Source: an uncultured Collinsella sp.
GTDB lineage: Bacteria > Actinomycetota > Coriobacteriia > Coriobacteriales > Coriobacteriaceae
Reading direction: 5' to 3'
Length of the DNA stretch: 29,139 bases
NCBI GenBank assembly: GCA_900543025.1
Contig: UQPP01000031.1
Coordinates: 1 to 29,139 of the forward strand
A program made the translations under genes and the position numbers. Position 1 is the stretch's first letter; each line of letters opens with the position of its first letter. The notes below the pieces were generated by a model. That model was not told where the DNA came from and did not search any database. It saw only the letters and a program-made list of their open reading frames with translations. Positions 14,349-21,869 of the stretch are shown in pieces.

Positions 14349-16145
14349 GTGTCTGAACAGGCAAATGTTGATTGTACTGCTGGCTTTGGCGTGCGCTTGA
14401 TCGGCTGTGCCGACGATGTGGTTTTGCCCATTGGCATGCACGACTATGCGGAGGCCCTTGGTTGCTGCATGCTGGTTGACAAGACCATGTTTATTGCCGA
14501 TGTGTTGGACTGCGACGCGTCCGTTGTGGTGTGCTGTCGACCCGAGGGTTTTGGCAAGAGCATGAACTTGTCGATGCTCAGGGCTTTTCTGGAGCGTCCA
14601 GCGGTCGGTCGCTCTGGTCAGCGTTTGTTTGCCGATGCTCAGATTTGGGATGCAGACGGCGGGCGCTATCGGGATGAGTACGCTTGCTATCCGGTGATAT
14701 CGCTGGACTTTTCTGGCGCTGCGAGGCGTGGCCCCGCTGTTGCCGGCGTCGTGCGCGATGCCCTTTCGGGCGAGTGCGCTCGCTTGTTGGCGCTCTTGGA
14801 GGCTCCGGACTTAGCTCGAGATAAGGTGCGTCACATCGAACGCGTTGCGCGTGGTGCGGCGAGCGAGGATGAGGTCGCCTCGGTGCTTGGCGTGCTCATA
14901 GAGCTGCTGGAGATGGCCTGCGATGAGCAGGTTGTATTGCTCGTTGATGGGTACGACGCGGCGTGGTTGGGCCGTGTGAGCGCGAGGGTCGCTTCCGACG
15001 CCGATCCGGCAGAACTACTTGACCGTGTGTTGTTTGACGCCATTGCAACTGCGCGCGATTCGTTGCGGCTGACGTGTCTGATGGGGGAGTGTCCCGGTCC
15101 TGCCGAAGCGGCGCTTTCTTCGCGCGGCTGCTCGTATTGCCTGACGACGCCGCTGTCGGCGTGGTGTGATCGTTGGTTCGGTTTTTCGGATGCCGAGGTC
15201 CAGGCTCTTTTGAATCATGCTGGGCGCGAGGAATACCTGGATGATGCGCGTGAATGGCTCGAGGGGTATCGGTTTGGCAGGGCCTATTGCTCGAGTCCAG
15301 AGCGTGTGATCGGTTTTCTGGGCCGAGGCTGCACGGCGCCTGTGCGTGCCGATCTGTATGGATATGCCGATTGCCTGAGTAGGGTAGTTGCCGGGTGGAA
15401 TCTCGACCGCCTTTCGGTCTTGTTTGATTTGCTCGAGGCCCATGGGTGCGCTGAGGTCCCGCTTTGTTTGGGCGCTGCAGAGCCAGATGTCTCGCCTGAC
15501 GATGGCATGTGGACAGCGCTGTATCTGTCCGGTTTTCTCACGACGGATATGACTGAGGAGCCAGAGCATGGCGATCGCCTCCGTGCTTTGCGATTGCCCA
15601 ATAACGAGCTTCGCCAGGCCTTGCGTCTAGTGATTATTGAGTGGTTTGAGTGCGCTGCAGAAGACATTCGAGACGTCGATGCGTTTCGCGACGGGCTGTG
15701 CCGTGGGAACGAGGATACCGTGAGGCGGGCGCTAAGCCGCATCCTGGGGGATGCGGGAATCGGTGAGACCGACCCAGATAAGCCGCTGCCATATCATCTG
15801 CTCTTGCAGGGGCTCTGCTTTGGCTTACCGGGCTATGCCAATCCTGCCTCGAGGCGAAAGTGTGGCGCAGGTCGCTGGGACATCCAGGTTTTCCCTACGG
15901 GTGCTGTGTTCGACGTAGCAGATACGATTGGCATGCTGGACGAGCGCCCGCTGATAACGATTAACTTGATGTATGACCCCGATGTGGATGCGCTGGGACT
16001 GGAATTGCTGGCCGTGCAGTCGCTACTCGACATAGAGCGCGCCGGCATCGACGAAATCCGTGTACCGCGCCCCGGCGTGGGTCGCATGCGCTGGGGGTTC
16101 GGTTTTGATGGGCAGCATGTGGCTACGGTGTGCCAGCGGCTTTAA
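14349..16145 (+). CDS. AAA-ATPase-like protein with degenerate PD-(D/E)XK C-terminus
   Basis: The chosen start is GTG 14349, with GGGGGAA eight bases upstream, giving 598 residues; the frame continues to 14217 without a ribosome site. The N-terminal part carries the family hallmark RPEGFGKSMNLSML (64-77; canonical RPRRFGKSLNLSML), the P-loop of the AAA-ATPase-like family (PF09820 type), then VVLLVDGYDAAW, the Walker B-like segment. The C-terminal PDDEXK_9-type nuclease is recognisable as GRWDIQVF (508-515), but the position where an E-F/L-K motif is expected reads INLMY (538-542), so the nuclease looks inactive. Members occur in many paralogous copies in gut bacteria and their role is unknown. 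No partner gene is evident here. Confidence 0.8.
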   Translation: MSEQANVDCTAGFGVRLIGCADDVVLPIGMHDYAEALGCCMLVDKTMFIADVLDCDASVVVCCRPEGFGKSMNLSMLRAFLERPAVGRSGQRLFADAQIWDADGGRYRDEYACYPVISLDFSGAARRGPAVAGVVRDALSGECARLLALLEAPDLARDKVRHIERVARGAASEDEVASVLGVLIELLEMACDEQVVLLVDGYDAAWLGRVSARVASDADPAELLDRVLFDAIATARDSLRLTCLMGECPGPAEAALSSRGCSYCLTTPLSAWCDRWFGFSDAEVQALLNHAGREEYLDDAREWLEGYRFGRAYCSSPERVIGFLGRGCTAPVRADLYGYADCLSRVVAGWNLDRLSVLFDLLEAHGCAEVPLCLGAAEPDVSPDDGMWTALYLSGFLTTDMTEEPEHGDRLRALRLPNNELRQALRLVIIEWFECAAEDIRDVDAFRDGLCRGNEDTVRRALSRILGDAGIGETDPDKPLPYHLLLQGLCFGLPGYANPASRRKCGAGRWDIQVFPTGAVFDVADTIGMLDERPLITINLMYDPDVDALGLELLAVQSLLDIERAGIDEIRVPRPGVGRMRWGFGFDGQHVATVCQRL

Positions 16146-16169
16146 GCGCCGAGGTGTTTCCAGCTTCCG

Positions 16170-17189
16170 TTACTCGGTGTCCTTCATGGGCGGCATGGGC
16201 TTCCAGTTGGGATCCTTGATGATCTTGCGGGCGTCTTTCATGCCTCGGCGCAGCGCCGGAATACCGGTCTTAAAGCATTTGTCGACCGCAGCCAAGCGGA
16301 TGAACTCTTTGCAGAAGGTCGCGGCGTTGCCCAGACGGAACAGCACGGGGTGATAGTCGCCGTAAATCTGCATGTAGCGGGCCAGATAGCCGCGGTTGCG
16401 CATGATGTAGTAACGGTTGGTGTCGCTCGTGGAGTTGAGCTGGCGCTTGCCGGCGATATCCCAGTTTGAGACGGCGCGGGCGCGCTTGAGCACCAGGTCG
16501 GCCACAACGGCGGCGGGGAAGTGCTGGCTGGCCACGTAGCCATAGCAGGCATCGTCGCCGTAGATGAAGAATCGCGCATCGGGCAGGCCGATCTTGTCGA
16601 CCACGCGGCGCGAGAACATGCCGCCCTCAAAGCACAGCTGGTTCATGGCGCGATAACCCTCTGGACCCAAGTCCCACTTGGCGACTGGGTTGGGAATGCC
16701 GAGCGAAAGGATGAGTTGGTATTGCCAAAAGAAGGCGCCGCCGTCAAAGTCCAGGCGCGAACCCTGGATGACATCGTAGCGGTCGGTCCACTTGGCAAGA
16801 CGCTCGATGCCTTCGGGGATGACGAGCACGTCGTCGTCCATCACCCAGAACCACTGGGCGCCCAGGTCGTAGGCGCACTTGGTGCCGGCGGAGAAGCCGC
16901 CCGCGCCGCCACCGTTTTCAAGCTGCGGCGCGTAGATAACGCGGTCGGTGCCGCCCTGCGCGTCAGGTTGCTCGGTGTCGATGCCCCACAGGTTGGCCAG
17001 GCGCTCGTTGAACGCGGTGCACATGGCCTCGGTCTCGCGCGAATTCTCGTTATCGACAATCACGATGCGCCAGGGCGTTGCCGTGAGCTCGGTCATAGAG
17101 TCGAACAAGTTGGCCAGGAGTTCCTGGCGCTTGTACGTAACGACGACGATGGCGAGCTTATCGATGGGAGCGGGAAGGGTTGAAGGCAT
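16170..17189 (-). CDS. GT2 glycosyltransferase (galactofuranosyl/rhamnosyltransferase-like)
   Basis: The 339-residue enzyme starts at ATG 17189 (GAAAGGA upstream); an upstream GTG at 17231 has no ribosome site. The GT-A fold begins LAIVVVTYKR (12-21). The nucleotide-sugar and metal site is WVMDDDVLV with DDD at 118-120, preceded by LENGGGAGGFSAG (90-102). This glycine-rich stretch before DDD is typical of GlfT2/rhamnosyltransferase-like GT2 enzymes. There are no transmembrane segments, so it is a cytosolic transferase working on a lipid-linked or nascent glycan. It is convergent with the AAA-ATPase-like gene and divergent from the five-gene glycosyltransferase cluster, with which it probably works. 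Confidence 0.87.
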   Translation of the reverse strand: MPSTLPAPIDKLAIVVVTYKRQELLANLFDSMTELTATPWRIVIVDNENSRETEAMCTAFNERLANLWGIDTEQPDAQGGTDRVIYAPQLENGGGAGGFSAGTKCAYDLGAQWFWVMDDDVLVIPEGIERLAKWTDRYDVIQGSRLDFDGGAFFWQYQLILSLGIPNPVAKWDLGPEGYRAMNQLCFEGGMFSRRVVDKIGLPDARFFIYGDDACYGYVASQHFPAAVVADLVLKRARAVSNWDIAGKRQLNSTSDTNRYYIMRNRGYLARYMQIYGDYHPVLFRLGNAATFCKEFIRLAAVDKCFKTGIPALRRGMKDARKIIKDPNWKPMPPMKDTE

Positions 17190-17351
17190 GGGGCAATATA
17201 TCCTTTCACGCACAGCGGGCGAGCGCTGCACGGAAGCTATCGAATACGTCCTTGGGACTGTCCTATTGTAAAGGCTCGGCGCACCTTAGCGGCAAGCTTT
17301 GAATAAAACGCAGGAACCTGCCATGGGCCCGCCGCATGACGTGGGGCTGCT

Positions 17352-17381
17352 TTGCCCGCAAGAGGCTCCATAGATTATATA
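17352..17381 (+). promoter_or_regulatory. Candidate promoter of the glycosyltransferase cluster
   Basis: TTGCCC (17352-17357) and TATATA (17376-17381) are separated by 18 bases in an AT-richer patch, 65 bases before the first TTG start. Confidence 0.45.
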
Positions 17382-17445
17382 AACGCCCGCTGGCGCGCTG
17401 ACCCTTTGATACCATGAAACGACAGGTATTTCCTAAGGAGCACAT

Positions 17446-18549
17446 TTGTCTACTAACGCCTCTGGCAGCCCTGTTCTGTCGCTGCTTATTCCCATTTACA
17501 ATGTTCAGCGCTACCTGCGCGAGTGCCTCGATTCCGCCCTGGCGCAGACGCTCAAGGATATTGAGATCATCTGCATTAACGATGGGTCGACCGACAACTC
17601 GCCGGCGATTATCCGCGAGTATATGGAGCGCGATGGGCGCGTCAAGATGATCGACAAGGCCAACAGCGGCTACGGCGACTCGATGAACCACGGTCTGGAG
17701 ATGGCGCGTGGCAAGTACGTTGGCATCTTGGAGTCCGATGACTTTATGGCGCCCGACGCACTCGAAAAGCTTGTCTCGGCCGCCGATAGCAATAATGCCG
17801 ACTTTGCGAAGGCGAATTTTGATTTCTACTGGTCTAAGCCCGAGGAGCGCCGCTCGCTGCACGAGATGTTTAGACCTCAGGATTGCGGCAAGCCAGTGCA
17901 CCCGAGCGATACAACGCAGTTCTTTAAACAAAAGCCGTCGATTTGGTCGGCCGTGTACCGTCGCGATTTTCTTGAGCGCAACGGCATTAAGTTCCTGCCG
18001 ACTCCGGGGGCATCCTTTCAGGACACGTCATTTGCCTTTAAGGTGATCGCGTGCGCCAATAAGGCTGTTTACCTGCATGATGCCGTTTTGTCGTATCGAC
18101 AGGACAACGAGAATTCCTCGGTCAATTCTTCGGCTAAGGTCTTTTGCGTCAATACCGAGTATGCCGAGATTGAGCGTTGGATTCGAGAGGATTATGCCCG
18201 CGACCACGTAAGCGGCGATGTCGCGCGCATGCTCAAGTTCAATCAGCTCATTAAGTACGATTCGTACATGTGGAACTACGTGCGCCTGGCGCCTAAGTTC
18301 TATAAGGAGTTCCTGGTTCAGATGGCCAAGGAGTTCCAAGCGGCCTTGGACGCGGGGGAGTTTTCGCTTGACGACCTCAAGCCGTGGAAGCGCGCAAATC
18401 TCGCTGCCATCCTCAAAGATCCTGAGGGCTGGGTTGACGAGCATCCGAGTTTTGCGACGGATGGTGCCTTGGGGCGCGCCAAGTATTACGCCTCGGTTGG
18501 AGGCCCAGGCGTGGTCGCCGCCTTCCTCATCGAATCGCTGAGGGGGTAG
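17446..18549 (+). CDS. GT2 glycosyltransferase, first of two paralogues
   Basis: The 367-residue protein starts at TTG 17446, with AAGGAG five bases upstream. The GT-A domain shows LSLLIPIYNV (11-20), CINDGSTD (43-50) and ESDD (96-99, the DXD-type metal site). The C-terminal part contains FLPTPGASFQDTSFAFK and YRQDNENSSVN, which recur almost unchanged in the paralogue at 19671. It transfers a sugar from a nucleotide donor, probably during surface polysaccharide assembly; the substrate cannot be told from sequence. It ends six bases before the next gene, indicating co-transcription. Confidence 0.9.
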   Translation: MSTNASGSPVLSLLIPIYNVQRYLRECLDSALAQTLKDIEIICINDGSTDNSPAIIREYMERDGRVKMIDKANSGYGDSMNHGLEMARGKYVGILESDDFMAPDALEKLVSAADSNNADFAKANFDFYWSKPEERRSLHEMFRPQDCGKPVHPSDTTQFFKQKPSIWSAVYRRDFLERNGIKFLPTPGASFQDTSFAFKVIACANKAVYLHDAVLSYRQDNENSSVNSSAKVFCVNTEYAEIERWIREDYARDHVSGDVARMLKFNQLIKYDSYMWNYVRLAPKFYKEFLVQMAKEFQAALDAGEFSLDDLKPWKRANLAAILKDPEGWVDEHPSFATDGALGRAKYYASVGGPGVVAAFLIESLRG

Positions 18550-18555
18550 GTCGGC

Positions 18556-19596
18556 ATGGGAGAGGCCTCGTGTCCTAAAGCTACCATTGTCGTCCCCGTT
18601 TACAACTCTGCGCGCTCCATTCAGCGATGCCTCGATTCGCTGTTGGCCCAGTCCGAGCGCTCGATTCAGGTTGTCTGCGTCAACGACGGTTCGACTGATG
18701 ATTCGTTGAACGTGTTGCGCCAGATTGCGCAGGCCGATGATCGCGTACTGGTGATTGATCAGGAAAACGCGGGCGTCTCGTGTGCTCGAAATGTCGGAAT
18801 CGATGCCGCCGAGGGCGAGACCGTCTTTTTTGTGGACGCCGACGATTACATCGATGCCCAGACGATCGAGCGCGTGCTGCATGCCATGAAGTCTGCAGAT
18901 GCCGAGGCCGCCGTTTTTGGCGGCATCTGTGAACCTGCCGATGCTGCCCCCAAACGCGTCCAGCAACTCATGAGCCCCAAAGCTGGTACCTTCGGCGCCC
19001 GTGATCCCCAACTGCTGTTCCATTCGAATGCGCAGCCCTATGCCTGCCGTGCAGCCTTTTCGCGCGAGCTGCTCAATCGCGAAGGCATACGCTTCGCCCC
19101 CGGTTTGGCTTTGGGCGAGGACGTCGTCTTCCAATTTGCGGCTTATGCGCTTGCCCGCAGGACCGTCGTCATGCCTGACAAGTTCTACCACTACGTGATG
19201 GAGAGCGAATCGGCGACGCACGAGTTCAACAGTGCCGAGGCTCGTGCCAAAAAGCTTGACGCCCACATGAGGATGCTCGAGGAGGTCTTGGAGGGCTGGG
19301 CGGCCTACGGTCTTTTGGACCTGTGTCCCGGCGAGCTGATAACTTGGTTTTTGGACCTAATTGTGTTCGACCTGGCGCGCTTGGATGCCGATGACTTCCA
19401 TCGCGTGGCGGCTCGCGTCAACATGGACCTCGCGACGTTTTTGGGAACGGACTGGGCAGATATGCCTGCCAAGGGCGCCGTTTGCCGTGTTGCCCACAAG
19501 TTCGTTGCGACGACCTCGGGCTTTTCGATGGCAGATGCCACGCTGTTCTATCTTTCGACTCGCGGTCTCAAAGCCTGCCTGGAGCGCTTTCTCTAA
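18556..19596 (+). CDS. GT2 glycosyltransferase
   Basis: The 346-residue enzyme starts at ATG 18556 with GAGGGGG just upstream, overlapping the end of the previous gene. The motifs are ATIVVPVYNS (9-18), NDGSTDDS (43-50) and FVDADDYID (92-100). The C-terminal half (about 200-346) is divergent and resembles the acceptor-binding regions of its neighbours only loosely. It is cytosolic, and acts in the same glycan pathway by context. A 74-base gap to the next gene could hold a weak internal promoter, but none is clear. Confidence 0.9.
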   Translation: MGEASCPKATIVVPVYNSARSIQRCLDSLLAQSERSIQVVCVNDGSTDDSLNVLRQIAQADDRVLVIDQENAGVSCARNVGIDAAEGETVFFVDADDYIDAQTIERVLHAMKSADAEAAVFGGICEPADAAPKRVQQLMSPKAGTFGARDPQLLFHSNAQPYACRAAFSRELLNREGIRFAPGLALGEDVVFQFAAYALARRTVVMPDKFYHYVMESESATHEFNSAEARAKKLDAHMRMLEEVLEGWAAYGLLDLCPGELITWFLDLIVFDLARLDADDFHRVAARVNMDLATFLGTDWADMPAKGAVCRVAHKFVATTSGFSMADATLFYLSTRGLKACLERFL

Positions 19597-19670
19597 TTCC
19601 AAGCGCTGCCGCCCGCCGCAACTCGGCTGCTAAAATAACCCTGTTACACGCTATTCAACAGGAGGTTCTC

Positions 19671-20789
19671 TTGCAGAACTCTGATACCCCTAAAGTTTCG
19701 CTGCTTGTTCCCATCTGCAATGTTGAGCGCTATCTGCGCGTGTGCCTCGATTCCGCCGTGGCGCAGACGCTCAATGACATCGAGATCATCTGCATCAACG
19801 ACGGCTCCACCGATAGCTCGCCGGATATCATCCGCGAGTACATGGAGCACGACCCCCGTGTAAAGATGATCGACAAGGCCAACAGCGGCTACGGCGACTC
19901 GATGAACCGTGGCCTGGAGATGGCGCGCGGTGAGTACGTGGGCATCCTTGAGTCCGACGACTTTATGTTTGAGGATTCGCTTCAAAAGCTGGTCGCCAAG
20001 GCCGATGCTGAGCATGCCGATGCGGTAAAGGGCGACTTTTATCTGTATTGGTCCACGCCCAGCGAGCGACGTGAGCTGTTTGGGATTATCGACGAGCATA
20101 TGACGGGCGCCGCGTATCGCCCCGTCGATCGCCCGGGCATCTTCTACCGCAAACCTTCCATTTGGTCGGCTATCTATCGGCGCGCGTTCCTCAACGACAA
20201 TCAGATTCGCTTCCTTCCCACGCCGGGTGCCTCGTATCAGGATGCGGGTTTTAACTTTAAGGTCTGGGCATGCGCCGAGCGTGCTGCGTTTATCGCGGAC
20301 CCCATTTTGTGCTATCGCCAAGACAACGAGAAGAGCTCCGTTAATTCGCCCAACAAGGTATTTTGCGTGTGCGACGAATACGCCGAGATGCAGCGCTTTT
20401 TGGATGAACGCCCCGAGCTTAAGGCTCAGCTTCAGGGTATTTTAATGCGCATGAAGGTCGATACGTACCGTTGGAACGATGAGCGCCTGGTCGATGAACT
20501 GCGCGAGCAGTTTTGGAAGAAAGCCTCGTCCGAGCTCAAGGCCGACTGGGATGCCGGTCGCTTTGATCTGTCGCTGTTTGATCCGCGTGGCGAGACCGAC
20601 TTGCGCCTGATGGTCAAGTCGCCCCGCGCCTATATCGATTCGCGCTTTGACTTTAAGAAGCCGGGCAAGCTCAATACGTTTAAGCATTACTTTAAGATTG
20701 GCGGCCTGCCGCTGGTCTGGCGTGTGCTGACGTATCAGTGCACCTACGGCGACAACCCGCACCCCGATGACGTTCCGGCCGCACAGTAG
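19671..20789 (+). CDS. GT2 glycosyltransferase, second paralogue
   Basis: The 372-residue enzyme starts at TTG 19671, chosen because AGGAGG ends five bases before it, exactly as in the paralogue at 17446; the longer open frame from 19482 lies inside the preceding gene. It has VSLLVPICNV, CINDGSTD and ESDD, then FLPTPGASYQDAGFNFK and YRQDNEKSSVN. The N-terminal 100 residues are nearly identical to the first paralogue, while the C-terminal 120 residues have diverged, which suggests a different acceptor or linkage. Confidence 0.9.
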   Translation: MQNSDTPKVSLLVPICNVERYLRVCLDSAVAQTLNDIEIICINDGSTDSSPDIIREYMEHDPRVKMIDKANSGYGDSMNRGLEMARGEYVGILESDDFMFEDSLQKLVAKADAEHADAVKGDFYLYWSTPSERRELFGIIDEHMTGAAYRPVDRPGIFYRKPSIWSAIYRRAFLNDNQIRFLPTPGASYQDAGFNFKVWACAERAAFIADPILCYRQDNEKSSVNSPNKVFCVCDEYAEMQRFLDERPELKAQLQGILMRMKVDTYRWNDERLVDELREQFWKKASSELKADWDAGRFDLSLFDPRGETDLRLMVKSPRAYIDSRFDFKKPGKLNTFKHYFKIGGLPLVWRVLTYQCTYGDNPHPDDVPAAQ

Positions 20790-20801
20790 GAGCGAGTGAC
20801 T

Positions 20802-21869
20802 ATGGCTACCCCCAAGATTTCCGTTGTCGTTCCCATCTATAAAGTGGAGGAGTGCCTGGCCTGGTGCCTGGACTCCCTGCTTGCGCAGGACATGCCCGAT
20901 TGGGAAGGCGTGCTGGTCAACGATGGCTCGCCGGACGGCTCGCGCGATATTGCGGCTGCCTATTGCGAAAAGGACGCGCGCTTTACGCTGGTCGATAAGG
21001 AGAACGGCGGCCTGTCGAGTGCGCGTAATGCAGGCATCGCCGCGTCCACGGCGCCTATCGTTGCGTTTTTGGATTCCGACGACCGATTTACGCCCGATGC
21101 ATGCCGCGTGATCGTCGATGCCTTTGAGCGCGAGGACTGCGACGTTTTGACCTTTGGCGCGAATCCGTATCCGCTTGAGGCGGGGTATCCGTGGCTTAAC
21201 TATGTGCTGAGCCCGCGCGATGTGTCGTTTGAAGGCTATAGCTCCGACCTACTGTTTAAGGAAGCATCTCGCCCGTTTGCATGGCGCACCGCCTGCAAGC
21301 GTGAGTTTTTGCTGGGCAACGGGATCGTGTTCGACGAAACCGTTGAGTATGGCGAGGACCAGGTCTTCGATTTTGCCGTGTACGGTCGTTCGCACAAGAC
21401 CGCGCTTATCTCGAACAAGCTGTATGATTACCGCGTGGCGCGCAAGGGTTCGCTCATGGACACCATGCGCTACGACGACGAGACGCGTCTGCTGGAGCAC
21501 GTGAAGATTTACTCTGCGGTGCTGGCTGACTGGCAGCGCGACGGTCTCGATGCTCAGCATGCCGATGACCTGGCATATTTCCTCTGCGATCTGGTGCTGT
21601 ACGATGCGCTCAGGTTGCTGGGCTCGGACTGCGGCAAGGTGTTTGCTGCCGTTTCCGTGGCGCTTGCCGGTTCTGCCGTGGGCAACGATGCCGCGCTCGC
21701 GCAATGTGCCCCGTCTGTTGCCGCTATGGTGCGTGCGGCGCTTGCCAGCAAGGCCCCCAATGCCCGTGCGTGCAAAAAGCTCATGTTCGATTACGACGTC
21801 TTGAGGTTTGGGCGCCTGGGTGCCTGCAAACGCATGGCAGCGAACGCCCTGGGAAAGCGAGAAGTGTAG
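20802..21869 (+). CDS. GT2 glycosyltransferase
   Basis: The 355-residue enzyme starts at ATG 20802, nine bases after GGAG; an in-frame GTG at 20796 sits too close to that site. The motifs are ISVVVPIYKV (6-15), NDGSPDGS (40-47), NGGLSSARNAG (68-78) and FLDSDDRF (89-96). The C-terminus has GEDQVFDFAVYG, a usual feature of capsule and exopolysaccharide GT2 enzymes. The gene begins 12 bases after the previous stop, and its own stop abuts the next ATG, so translation is coupled. Confidence 0.9.
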   Translation: MATPKISVVVPIYKVEECLAWCLDSLLAQDMPDWEGVLVNDGSPDGSRDIAAAYCEKDARFTLVDKENGGLSSARNAGIAASTAPIVAFLDSDDRFTPDACRVIVDAFEREDCDVLTFGANPYPLEAGYPWLNYVLSPRDVSFEGYSSDLLFKEASRPFAWRTACKREFLLGNGIVFDETVEYGEDQVFDFAVYGRSHKTALISNKLYDYRVARKGSLMDTMRYDDETRLLEHVKIYSAVLADWQRDGLDAQHADDLAYFLCDLVLYDALRLLGSDCGKVFAAVSVALAGSAVGNDAALAQCAPSVAAMVRAALASKAPNARACKKLMFDYDVLRFGRLGACKRMAANALGKREV

